Shown in pieces: positions 44,101 to 56,100 of a stretch of DNA of 64,000 nucleotides. The notes beneath the pieces were generated by a model. That model saw only the letters and a list, made by a program, of their open reading frames with translations, was not told the DNA's origin and did no database searches. How positions within the stretch are numbered: the stretch's first letter is position 1; the number at the start of each line of letters is the position of its first letter. The stretch covers positions 868,001 to 932,000 of the forward strand of contig JAVTVJ010000372.1 in the NCBI GenBank assembly GCA_034509425.1, written 5' to 3'. The translations under genes and the position numbers were made by a program. The stretch is from Eopsaltria australis. Its lineage: Eukaryota > Chordata > Aves > Passeriformes > Petroicidae.

Positions 44101-47100
44101 ATACCCAAAAATGAAGGTATGAGGTGAGACTTAGATAACAGCTGACATCAAAGGGAAGCTCTGATTTATCTGGCCTTTGTAACAGTCCCTTACTCAGGGC
44201 TCTGCTGTACAGATGTGGTGCAAAACAGTGTAACTGGGTGACTAGGTCAGAGTTAGTTTAATCCAGTAGGTGTTTGGTCAAGAAATGCCTAATGTCCATT
44301 AATTAAATGAGTGGAACAGTAGGTGACTGGAGCACAATTGCAGCAGCAGGTTTTTTTAAGACTGTTTCTAATGGGAGGATTTCATTTGGCGCTTCATCAC
44401 TGAGATGATAATACTTCAACACCCTGGTGACTCAGCATGGAAGTACACCAGTCAGCTCTCATAATCTCACTGAGGTGTTGCATAATTTAATTGTGAATGG
44501 AGCAACTGCTGTCGGTAAGCAGCTGTTGTTAGAACTTTGTAGTGTGTGCAGGATTAGCAGTGCTTTTGTACACCTGAACACAGAGACCATTAATGTCCTA
44601 GGAGGAAGCACTGTGAGCTTGGTCTGTGCCATTTTATATGGGGAGATCACTGGCTGTGTGCTCCAGTGGTTGTGAGCACATATGTTCCTCAAAGGGAATT
44701 CATGCAGTCTGAGGTGTGTTCTGCCTTAGAATAACTTGGTGAAATGTGGTCCAGCCTGTGCCCAAAGACCATCTGAGCTGCTGCTGCTTATTCCAAGGAG
44801 AGCAGTAGCACCCAGAACACTTGCATGCTGCTTTTCTTCAGGAGCTGCTAGGACTGTTGTGGAAGGAGGGGGTGATGCTGAAAGCGCCTCTTTGAGAAGA
44901 CTCTTGGGATAGGGGAACAGGGTATTCCTGATCTGAGATGGGCCTTCTGCATGTGGTGGTGGTGATGTTTCAGTCCTTTTGTGAATGGGTTTGTTGTAGC
45001 AGTGTAACTGCATCTGTTAGCAGGGATGACTTGTGCATTATAAACAACCTTGGCTTAATCAACACTGAGATCCTGTGGACAAAACAGATGTGATAGCATG
45101 CCTCATAATGTAGGGAGAGACTTGATTGCATCAGATCTAAGCTGGCAGTGGTGAGCCATAGAAACAAACATAAAAAGAGCACCAAGAATCATACAGTATA
45201 CTGAGCTGGAACTCCACAAAGATCAGAGTCCACTATGTGCTCATGTAAGACCTGTCAAGATGCAGGAACTGCCTTGCATTGGGTCAAACCCCAAGTGTAA
45301 AGCTGCCTGCATGGTCTCTGTGTGTCCAGCCACTGGCTGTTGATTGAGACTCACAAGCTCCTTCTTAACAGACTGGTGCTGACTGCTGTGAGCCCTGCTG
45401 TGCAAGAACAAAGTCCCTTAGAGCTGGCTGGAGCTTAGCTATGACCGAGTCAGAAGGCTGTGCAATGTCAACTCTTGGCTCATTTTGCCGCCTAAGTTTT
45501 GCTTCTGTAGCTCCCTTGCAAATAATCAAGGTCTTCTGTACCAGACTGACAAGTAACAGCACCAAGGGATCAGGTTTTGGGATGTCCCTTGTCCTGCCAT
45601 GTGGTGTGCATGTGTGAGAGAGACTGCATTGGTGCCTGTTTGAGCCAGGCAGCTCCTTCTGGGTGCTTCCAGTCCCTTGATCCATCAGCTCTTCGGTGGG
45701 GGCTGTGGTTGAAGGGGCTGGTGGTGATGCTGCAACTGAGAAGGTGAGTGTGAGATTTATAGTGAAATACAGCATTCCAAGGGAACACATGTCTGGGATG
45801 TGTGTGTGGAAAATACAGATTGTTAGCAAAAAATATTTTCACGAGCATTGGAGACTTCATTGTGCATACCTCTGAAGAAAATGTGGTATTTACAGAAGCA
45901 ACCAAGAAGGCCTTGCCTTCTGTTGTTGAGGCTTGGGCTGCTGTCATGATATGAAGGAGCTGAGTAAGTTCTGTAAGTTAAACTGTGAGCAGATCAGCTG
46001 GGAAGATGAAGCAGAGTTTGATAGCAGCAGGCCTTGCAGCTGACAGGTGTTTCTGTCACTGACAGCAAACAAATAGAAGGAAACTTTTGTTGTCTTGTGC
46101 ATATCCAGTTGCTGTAGGATATATCCTCTTATTTAACATTATCTGGGCAGTTCCACTGTAGCTCTGTGTAACTAACTGGAACTCCTGGACATCTTTTTTG
46201 TTGTTGTAAGGCCAAGTATTTGTAAGTGTAAGTAGTCTCACTTAAGTTCACCAATGGCTTTAGCTGAGACCTTTGGTACCCAGGGGTTGCAAGTTCATCT
46301 TTCTGCTGAGGTTTAAACAACATCCTGGCTGCTAGGAGCCACCAGTCCTGCCCTAAGTACAAGCTCTTAGTTTGGTACATTTAGGGGTTTTTATCTGAAA
46401 CTTGGATTTCACTAATCTGCTATAGCACTGCAAGCAATTTGCTCAAATTAGAAACGTGTATGTATCAGTAATAGACTGAAAATGCTTCTGTGATCCTTCA
46501 AGAAATCTTAGAGCTTTGTCTCCTGGCTCCTTGGCATATCTCACATTAGGTAATTGCTGGACTTCAGGGTGGAGAAGAGGGAAACTCTTGAGATAAGAAC
46601 CTGGGTCTTTTCCCATCAGTGTGTATGGACACTGGAGGCTGTTGCATTTACTCTTGTCTGACAATTGTTCCTGGCTGCATGTTGGCTTCCCTTGCTCAGG
46701 TGAAGCAGGACCGCTCCTTTCCCTCTCAGACTACTGTATAGCATTGTGATGAGGTGGTTTTTGACTTCTGGGACTGCATCTGCTCAGGCCAGAGCACTTG
46801 TGCAGCTGCAGCACTGCTTGTGGTAGTTCGCTGATCACATCAAAGCTGGCAAGGAGCTCACTTGAAATGGGTAGTAGTTCCACCAGGCAGATTGCACAGC
46901 ATTTGTCTCCAGGAAACAGGCTTCCCTAGGCCAGAGGCACACATGTTCTGGAGCTGCTGAGAGGCATCAGTGATGCACAGGCTGCCACCAGCCTAATTTG
47001 AAGACTCGAGATGCCACAGACCAGGTCTTGCTTTCCTGTAGCCACACCTCTGATTTCTGAGCTGGGACTTCTGAGCTGAGTGGCCGAAGATGCCAAGAGC

Positions 47101-50100
47101 AAATTGTGCTCCTGTGGGACCAAAGTCCCTGAGCTGCCTCTGCCGTGTCCTGACATGGTGTGCTGCAGGCTTGTGCTCTGTCTTGCAGCCATGGCCTCGG
47201 CAGGGCAGCGTGCAGGGCTGAGCCTCTCAGTGTCCTGGCAGTGCTGAGAGCCCCATGCTGACCATTTGGAGCTCTCAAGGCTGCTGGGAGAAGCCAGATC
47301 TGAAGTGGAACAAATGGGGGCACTTGCTGTTAGCAGCTCTTCCCTAAACCCAGCCTTGGACTCCATTCAGCAGCCTCGGGGCTGTAGTGCCAGCTCGTCT
47401 GCTTCACTGGGAGCTGGGTGGTTTCTTAGGTGTATGGAGAGAGGAGACTGGCTCCTGCAGCCCACACATGCTATTAAGGAGTAATCAGGCAATCTGAAGC
47501 CCACTGTTGCATTTGTCAGAAACTCTAGTTGTGTAGCAAGCTTGACTGTGATGGCAGTCCTCAGTGCTGATGGCTGAACAGGGTGAGTGGGTGCCAAGAG
47601 ATGGGCAAGGAAAGGAATTTGCCTCCACCACAGGTCAGCTGGTTGGGAATGATTGGCAAAGGATGCTGAAGACAAAAGCTCAGGGTGTTTATGTGTGCTG
47701 GAGGTAACACTGCACAGTCCAGTCCAGGTGGCTGTGGCTGCTGATGCTTTGTGTGAGGTGAGTGGCTCTTGCTCACCTGAACTCCACAGCAGGGGCTGCG
47801 TGTGTGCAGGAGGAAGAGGCAGCAGGGATTCAGATACTGGCACTCGCAATTTCTTCTGCTGGCAGGAGGGTGACATTTATCTGTGCTGTAGTTATCAGTA
47901 TGCATGGGTTTGGGCTGCTGGAGTCCCCTGCTGGATAAGTTTCCATTTCATAAAGATTTTCTGCCTGTCAGCATGCTCCCCTCTTTAGCCTTACTTTGTC
48001 AGGTTTCAGGGATGGGTGGCTCACCTGTAGCCTCTGCTGAAACCAAGCAATTCTTGGTCTGTTTCTTTCTAAATGAGCAGATGAAGTGGGTGTTGCTGTA
48101 AGAATGAATCTTCTCTGCTGGTTTTGCTACACTAGGAAGTAAGAAGCGCTGGTGACTTTAAGTCAGGGTTTTAATACAAGCTGTGTTTGCCTCGTCTTGA
48201 CTTAGGCGGCTCACTGCTCATCTCTCAAGCCAGCTGAAGTAGATTGAAATTAATTTCCCAGGATGGATGGCCTCAGTGAGCTGCACCTACTTTGCACAGC
48301 CCTTTGAGCTTATACATTGGCTGTAGCTTTCTTGTGCTAGCTCAAGAAACAAATGCCTGAACTATCAAGTATGTTAAAGAGCTGCAGGGAAGGATCTTTA
48401 AAGAAAAGTAGTTTATAACATAAAACTGAACTGGCTGCTTCTCATGAGATTAGCTGCAGAGAAATGAGCTTTGTCTTTAGACTGCATCTTCAAAGCACAG
48501 GCTGCCTTGAATGTGGGAGACAAAAGGGACCCCACTTCTGGCTGTATTGTGACAGCCTGTGGCTGATACGGAGTTAAGTTGTGTGCTTGTTGTGTGCCAC
48601 ATCTGTGGATGTGCTGAATTGCAGTGAGATTCAGGCTTTGGCCTGGGCTGCATTGCTTGACTGGAAGGATCAGGTTGGTGTGAGTGAAAGCAGTGTGTAG
48701 TAACTTAACTTGCTTGATGTATTGTCCAGGTGAAAAAGCAGCACAGGCTGTACCTCGCTTCTCTGTGTTGTGAGGGACTGACCAGGCTTCTAGTGGAGCT
48801 GAGAGGCAGCTGAGCTCTTCTCCATCAGAGCTGGCATGGTGCTCTGTGCACTCTGGCACTGAGGACTCCCATGCACAGCTGGTGCTGTCCCTGCTGCTCT
48901 GTGCAGGGCTGTGAGCTTCCCCTGCTGAGGAATCCATATCCCTCTGGGGCTTCAGCTTTGCTCAGCCCTCTCTGATGAGAGGGGATGTTCAATGTACTCT
49001 TTGTCCAGGAATAAATGGCAATTGCACTGGGCCTCCTGTAAAGTTCAGGCGGCCCAGGAGGAAAGCAGAACTGCTCCCTTTTTAACAAGACATCTGCCTA
49101 GCCTTTGCTACTGTGTATTCCTACTCCCAGGAGGACCGGGAGGACTCAAAAGCACTGCTGTCAGACCTTGGAACAGACATTATCCATCTTGAGCAAACAT
49201 TGCAGAAGAGAACTCTCCCTACAGCTCCTGTCCTTGCTCATTTTTGTATGAACCTGTGTGGCCCTCTGAGTCAGCCTGTGATTTGCGTGTTGCCTGCAGT
49301 CTGGTGATGAGCATTTCCATAATGCATGGCAGGCTGGGGAATGAGTGTCAGCATCCCAGAACTCAGGCTGTGAGTGTGTGAGTGCTTAAGCAGCCCTGGC
49401 TGCCACGCTCTGCCCTGTGCCAACACAAACACTTGTGCATTCATGCACTGAGTAGGATTGGGAAACTGGTCCTGCTGGAAAATTCTTTGCATGATATTTT
49501 ATCCTCTTTTTACTTTCTTTTTTTTTTTTCTCTTTTCTCTTAGTTGTTTTTTTTTTTTTTTCGTTTTTTTTTTCCTCTTTTGTTTTGTTTAACAAGACCA
49601 GTTCCCTGATCTGGTTCACCATGAGAGTGCACAAACAGACATGCAGGGGATGGTCCAGGAAGCATGAAGTGACATGCTTTTGTGGGAGGTGGGAGTTTAA
49701 AGGGCCCAGCTGTACGGTGTGAAACTCAACCTGATGGCGACAGGCTGCTTCATTTTTGCTGTTGGCATGTTGATTGCTGTGTTTCTGCCCTACTTAATGA
49801 AAAAAGCTGCCCTGTCACTCTAAGGAGAAGATGTAAAGCTGATTGGGCAATAGTGTGGAGCCTCTGGAAGCATTGGGACATTGGGACTCTGCCTGTGGAG
49901 TAGCTGGATGCTCTTCCTTGGCTGCTGCATCTTGTGCAAAGGATCAGGGTATGCTCCTACAGCTTGAAGAAAAGGAGGATCAAAGCCTAGTGAACACTGG
50001 GCAGTCCACAGTGTGTTTTGTTCTGCCCATATTGGAATGCATCCTAAGAGCTCTCATCCTATTTTGAGCCATTCTTGGAAGGTGTTCCACTGCCTTTGAG

Positions 50101-53100
50101 AGGAAACTGCTGTGGGATGATCAGGGAGTTCAAACACAACCAGGACTTCTCCCTCAAAGAGTTCCTCTCTCAAGTCACCAGGCAAAAATAGAAGAGGAGG
50201 CCAGTAAGAATGCAATTAACCAAGATTTTCCATATTTCTTCATACTAACAGTGATCTGATAGACAAGCAGTCAGATTAACTGGCTTGCTTACCCCTTTCT
50301 GCTGAAATGGTTCTCTCCTTGCTGAGCTTTTAAAAGAGCATCCTTTAGTTTCCACTTGTTTCCCTCTGGAAGGAGCACCCTCTGAGCCACTAACCAGCCT
50401 TGCTGCAGGTGACACAGAGTGATGGATGGAAGGGTGGGGATGGTGAAGCTTGTTGCTGCACCTCAAAAGGTTGTTGAGGGCGCAGGGGAGCATCACCATC
50501 TGAAACAGGGAGGGCACTAGGAAGCAAGAGGTGCTGGTGACTTGGTTTGAAGAATCATAGAAGGGTTTAGGTTGGAAGGGACCATAAAGATCACCTAGTT
50601 CCAACACCCCTGTCGTCCAGGCAATCCTTGATTGGAACACTAGCAAGGCTAGTGCAGCCCCTGGACTGTTTGTGGGGTGGTTTGTAGCTGTCTTTGTGCT
50701 GTTGGTCTGCATCTTTGGCTCCTCTAGGAGCCTGCATGATCACCAAGGAGCACCAGGGTTTATTTTGAGTAGCAGGAGAAACAACTGCAAGAGAATTTAG
50801 GTGAGGTGCTGCCGCACTGCTGCTGAGTTCTGATGTAACAGGCTTGTATGCAAGCTTCACTCTTGACTTGCCTTATAAAAGCATCATCTCTGTTTCAGCT
50901 ATTCCAGAATTTATGGCTGACTGTTAAAAGAGAAGGTCTGCATGGCCAACTAAATTCCAGCAGTCTGTATGTCTGTAAAAGAAGGGGGATAGGTGAGGGT
51001 GCTGGTGGTGGTTTTTATATGGGGTCTTCTTGTTGTTGTTGGGTGTTTTTTTCCTAATTATTTTTTCCCCTTAACCATTTAAGCTGTCTCCAGACCATGG
51101 ACATCTGGGATTGGAGTTAATTGTGCATGGGCTATTAACTGCAGAATATCAAGGTTTAACAAAGCTAAAGTTTCCTTCAGCAGGTGGTTTTGTCTTTCCC
51201 CCCACACTAATACCAGTATTACTTTGAGGTTAGAAGCTGTTCAGGCTACTCTGCCTCAGATAGCATTTCTGCTCTTCAGTGTATAGGAAAAGGTGAAAGA
51301 CAAATCCTTCTGTTTGAGTTTAAGAATTAATTGTTCAAATCCTTGTGTAAGTATTCTTCTAGATGCTCTATTGTAGCCAAATTACAGGGCAAATGCTTGT
51401 CTTGCTCTTGTATGTCTCTTAAACAGGAGCAAACTGTTGGTTTTCCTTCCCATGCTGTTGGAATACTCTCACAGGATGGTTAGGCAGGTGTTTGAAGTGG
51501 GAGAGCTCATTACAGTTCATTCCTGTTCAGCTGAGTAAGAAGGATTTACTAGCAGAAATAAATGTGCAAATTTAACAGCTTTATTCAGATAATGGAGGAT
51601 TTCGAGTGTTTTTGACGCTGCAGATCACTAACTAGGATTAATAAGAGTTGGATACAAATCATCCTTAATCTAGTTAAGGGCTTGTAGCAGCTTGTGGCAA
51701 AGCCAGTGGTTTTGCTTACCTCAAAGAGCAATTTGAGAAAAGCTCTTTCCTTTTGCATGTATCAAATTAAATAAATGTGGTTCCCAGTTGGGGCAGGGTT
51801 AGATCAACTAATCAACTACAAATCTCCCCCTCATCATGGGAGAGTATTTCAGATCCCTGCTGTAGCAGGAGGGAGCTCTGTTGCAGCTGATGGGATAAAC
51901 ACAGAGTCATGTTTTGAGACTGATCAAGATGAAGACTGAAGAAGAGTTAAAAATGATACTTTAAAAAAGAAGAAAAGTCTGGGCTATGTCAGACTTCTGG
52001 ATCCAATAATATTTCTAATGAGTTGTGAAAGCCTGGCCCATTGTTGATTAAATTGAAGATGCCACTAAGCAGCTTTCTGGTTGTCCCAGCAGAACTGAAT
52101 AACTATTGTTCTGCAACAATACAGTGCTCAGCAAGAGCAGAAGCTAACAGTCACCCCAGGGTTTCCCCTAAACAGGCTGCTTTGATCCTTGGGGAAGAGG
52201 GACTTCCACTGGTTAATGAGAACTGGTTAAAGCATATAAAAAATACGGTTAAAAATTTTATCCCTCACGTGCAACTGAATTCAGTGGCAACAAATCAAAA
52301 GGACTGGATGACTATTTCCAACCAGTTGTCTGAACTTCCAAAAAAACCTCAACAAAATCACACAAGCTTGTTAAAAGGTAAAAAAGCAACATATTGTAGG
52401 TGCATGATAAGAATGTAAAGGTTTTTTTTTGACTAGAGTACATGAGATACCATCAGAGATCTTTTAAAGGATCCACTGTCTGAAAGGTAGAGTAAGCTTG
52501 TTTTAAGCTGGAATTATTTTCCACTTTTGTATGATAGCATAACCCAGTGTTCTGTGCCCCTAATCCTCTTGGCTAATCAAAACCTTTCCCGTTGGTGTAA
52601 CTCAGCTTCAATAAAAGGTCATGGAAAAGCCTTGACCATGAGGTGTTTGTTGTTTGAACAGCATGGTCTGTCTTCCTGGTGCAAACCCAAATTACTTCAG
52701 TCCCTTCCAGTGCTGTCCTTAGTCAGTGTTTTCTAACCTTGCTGTGTCTGAAATCCTTCAGCAGCAGATCATTATAGAAGCCTGGCCTTTCTGCAGTACT
52801 TGTATTTTGTGGAGGAGGTTACTGTCTTTTATACCCATCGAAGCTGTAATTTATGGAGCAAGAAATGCAGTCTTTATATAACCATACAGTTACATAAATT
52901 GGGCAAATGTTCCCCAATGCTCGTGGGTCATGAAACTGGACGATGTCACGAAGTTACAGCACTCTCTGGGTATTCTGACTGCTATCCACATGTGCATAAT
53001 CCCATGCTGTCCCTTGAGTATTTGGCCCTAAGTCCGATCCCAAGCCTCAGACTGCCTGGTCAAAGGGAGGTGCCACAAGGCCCAGAGGAGCAGCTGGGGA

Positions 53101-56100
53101 CAAGACCCTTTGGGACATGTAACTTCACTAAATTCTCATAAAACAGGGGAAAGCAGGCTTAACTGATCCTGATTTGTGTTTTCTGTTACTCTCTTAAGTG
53201 CAGCAGCCAACCTCAGGGGACTTGGGCTGGTCTGAGTCTGCATTGTGTTTGGAGGACGGGTGCTGAGAAGCTGCTGGACACCTGCACTGGAGCACCTGGG
53301 GTCTCCATTGCTGTAGACTGGGCTGCACTGGGCTTCCCTCCTGTGAGGAGGACCTCAGTATCCCTGCTCAGATACAGAAATCCAGCTAGGAGTCAAACAG
53401 GTACATAAGAAAGGCTGTGGAGAAGCAGGGCTTGCAGCAGCCTGGGAAGAGGCTCAGAGCTCAGGTGTGAGGGGAGGTGTCAGGGTGGGCTGTGTGGACA
53501 GCTCAGAGGTGTGGCATGGCTGAACAAGCCTCACCTATTAACACCTCAAGGGGAAGGGGTGCAGGCTCAGTAGCCAAGATCAAGAGTTGCCATTTTATTT
53601 TTGACAGTCTGTGATCCTTTCAGGAGGACTGTTGAGGTCTGCAGACAATCAGTTTGTCCAAGTGTTGTTGGAAATCTGTATGAGCTACCCTGAATATTCA
53701 GGTCTGGGGGGAAGGTAGCCTCGATCCCAGCTGAAGGTGTATTGTGATACAATCTTAAGCTGCATTGGCAGTCCCTTACTTCAATAAAAAGCTGGAGAGT
53801 TTGCTTTCTAGCTGCTTCAAGGAAGTCTTCCCATTGGGAGGAGAATGCAACCCCCACCTTTAGCAACACATTCCCCCTTTGCACTCAGCCAGGCTGAGTG
53901 GGAGAACAAAGGGTTGTGCTTGCCACTGCTGGTGTGAGAAGTGAGGGAGAAAAATGGTCCCCAATTCCCCATCAACAAAAATGGTGCAATTTCTGAAACC
54001 TCACTTATCTCCTGAACATACTGGAAAGGGCACACGAGGGAGCTGAGTTTGGGCGGCCTGGCAGTTCTTTCTTTGTTCTTTATGCACCAACAGTTCATAC
54101 TCTTTAATATTTGAAGTGTAGTGAGATCAGCCTGTGTGAGTCACCACGCTTCGACACAAGAAGCAAAACACATGGGAAGTACTTATCTGACCTACTTTCT
54201 GTGGAAGGGTGCAAAAGCACAGTGCAAACAAGCAGGGACAAATCTAAAAATCCGAATTACCTCATGATTTGCATTCAAGCAAGAGATCGAAGAGCAGTTC
54301 ACTCTAGAAACATGATTGCAGAAGCTTAAAGAATAGTGCTTTGGGAGTTTATTTTCAGTAGGGAAGAAAAGAGCTAAAGATTTTTTTAATGTCCATATGA
54401 GGCGTTTTTGTTCCTACTTTCTTGTTATTAAAAAAAAATAATCATATAACTACAATAATTGCCTAGAAGGGGTAAGACCTTGGGGCTGAATCAGTTGGTG
54501 ACAGCTTGGTTACTTGTCTTCAGAGAGGTGGAATCTAATGGACTAGTTAACCACCTTGGAAACTAGTTCTGTGCAAATGTGGGGAATGGATAAGGTATTC
54601 AGGATGGAAGAGAAAACTGGATAAACCTGGTATTTTAAGAATAAGAAGGAGATAGGTACAACAAAAACATCCATTGTAGGTAATAAAGTGACAACTACAG
54701 AGCTGGATTGTTTTGACAGTACATACTGGTGCTGGCTGACTTCTTCCTGGGATGAGGATGAGTGTTATATTCATTTTTAAGTGACACTATGTTAATGCAA
54801 GCTAGAGAAATACAGTGGGCCTGGCTGCAAAGCTGGCAAGAATATATTTGTTATATATTCCTTTTGTTATATAATAAAATGAGACTTTGCACTTCTTGGG
54901 ATCATAGGGATCCCACAGCTTGGATGATTCAATGTGACGTCTAAACTTGCAGATGGCAGTGCTGGAAAGGGGTGACAAAGGTGACTTGAGGATGGGAGAG
55001 AAGTCAAAATTTGTGAAAGCAGGGGCTGTAGTTGGATGTCAAAAAGATGAAATTTGGAAAAAGTGACTTACAGGGCTTTGGTTTGAAATCTGAGAAGGGA
55101 AAATGACTAGTTAGGTAATGGTAACCCTGCAGAAACAAACCTGGGCTAGTCCTGAGCTGAGAGACACGTTGTAGTGATAGGAGCACTAAGTGTATATAGC
55201 ACAGGCCAGTGAGATGCATTAAGTAATCATTTTGTAATTACTAATCACCAAAAGAGTGTTGTCATCTTTGGAGATCCTGAACAGCTTTGAATATTGCATT
55301 CTCTGACAAACAAGTGCCACAGAACAGGGGTTTGGCCTCTTGTTTCAGTGCTGGTTAGTGTACTCCTTGGAGTGTAAAGAGAAAAAGCTCAGGTTTCATT
55401 TATTCTCTGACAGGTAAGGCTGGCTTCTGTCTCTGGACTTATTTTGAGTGCCCATACTTAATGAAAAGGGACTTTGATTCTCCTTCCAGCTGGGTGCTGT
55501 AGTTTCAGATATGTGAACAGTGTTTGAGTCAGAAAGGGAGAGAAGACAAATTACTTTGCTTCCCCTTCCCTTTGCTTGTTAGAATTAATGCAGATTTGTA
55601 GATGGAGAAGACATGAGCAGTAAGCACCTGGAACAGGCTGGTAAGGACAAAGCACTGAATGGATTCCTTGCTTTCTTCTTTCCCAAAGCAACTGCAGCCT
55701 GGAACCAGTGCAGAGAAGGGAGACAGCAAGACTGACCTTCCCAGCACCAAGCATACTAACCAGAACTATTTTTTGGGAAGGGGAGCTGGAATGGGGGAAG
55801 ATGAAAAAATGCATTCTGAACAAAAAAGTTTGTGCGACCTCTAGGAACCCCCAGAGGACTCTGTGCAAGCAACCTGGTCACTTCAGTCTCATCACTTACA
55901 TATCTTTTTGCTCTTCTCTTTAAAGCAAACTACAAATCTGAACCTTCCCCCTGAAGACCTTGATTCATCTGGTGATGAAGATGATGCGTTCTCAGGTTCA
56001 GGTGCAGGTGAGTTATTAGCACTTGCACTGTTAGTGCTTGATCCTTCTAGGACATGGCAATGGAGATCTCAGCACCCAAGTGAAGGGGGTGGAGGGAGGA

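Larger units (their letters stand above)
35124..55925 (+). other. SDC1: SDC1 intron 1 (20.8 kb)
   Basis: A long first intron is typical of SDC1. The first kilobase is CpG-island sequence whose long open frames (for example 35,542-36,279) are composition artefacts. Further in it holds an LTR-like element (41,886-42,998), an avian CR1 fragment (50,551-50,612) and a T-rich tract (49,517-49,590). Outside these I see no supported gene. The acceptor TTCTCTTTAAAG precedes exon 2. Confidence 0.9.
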
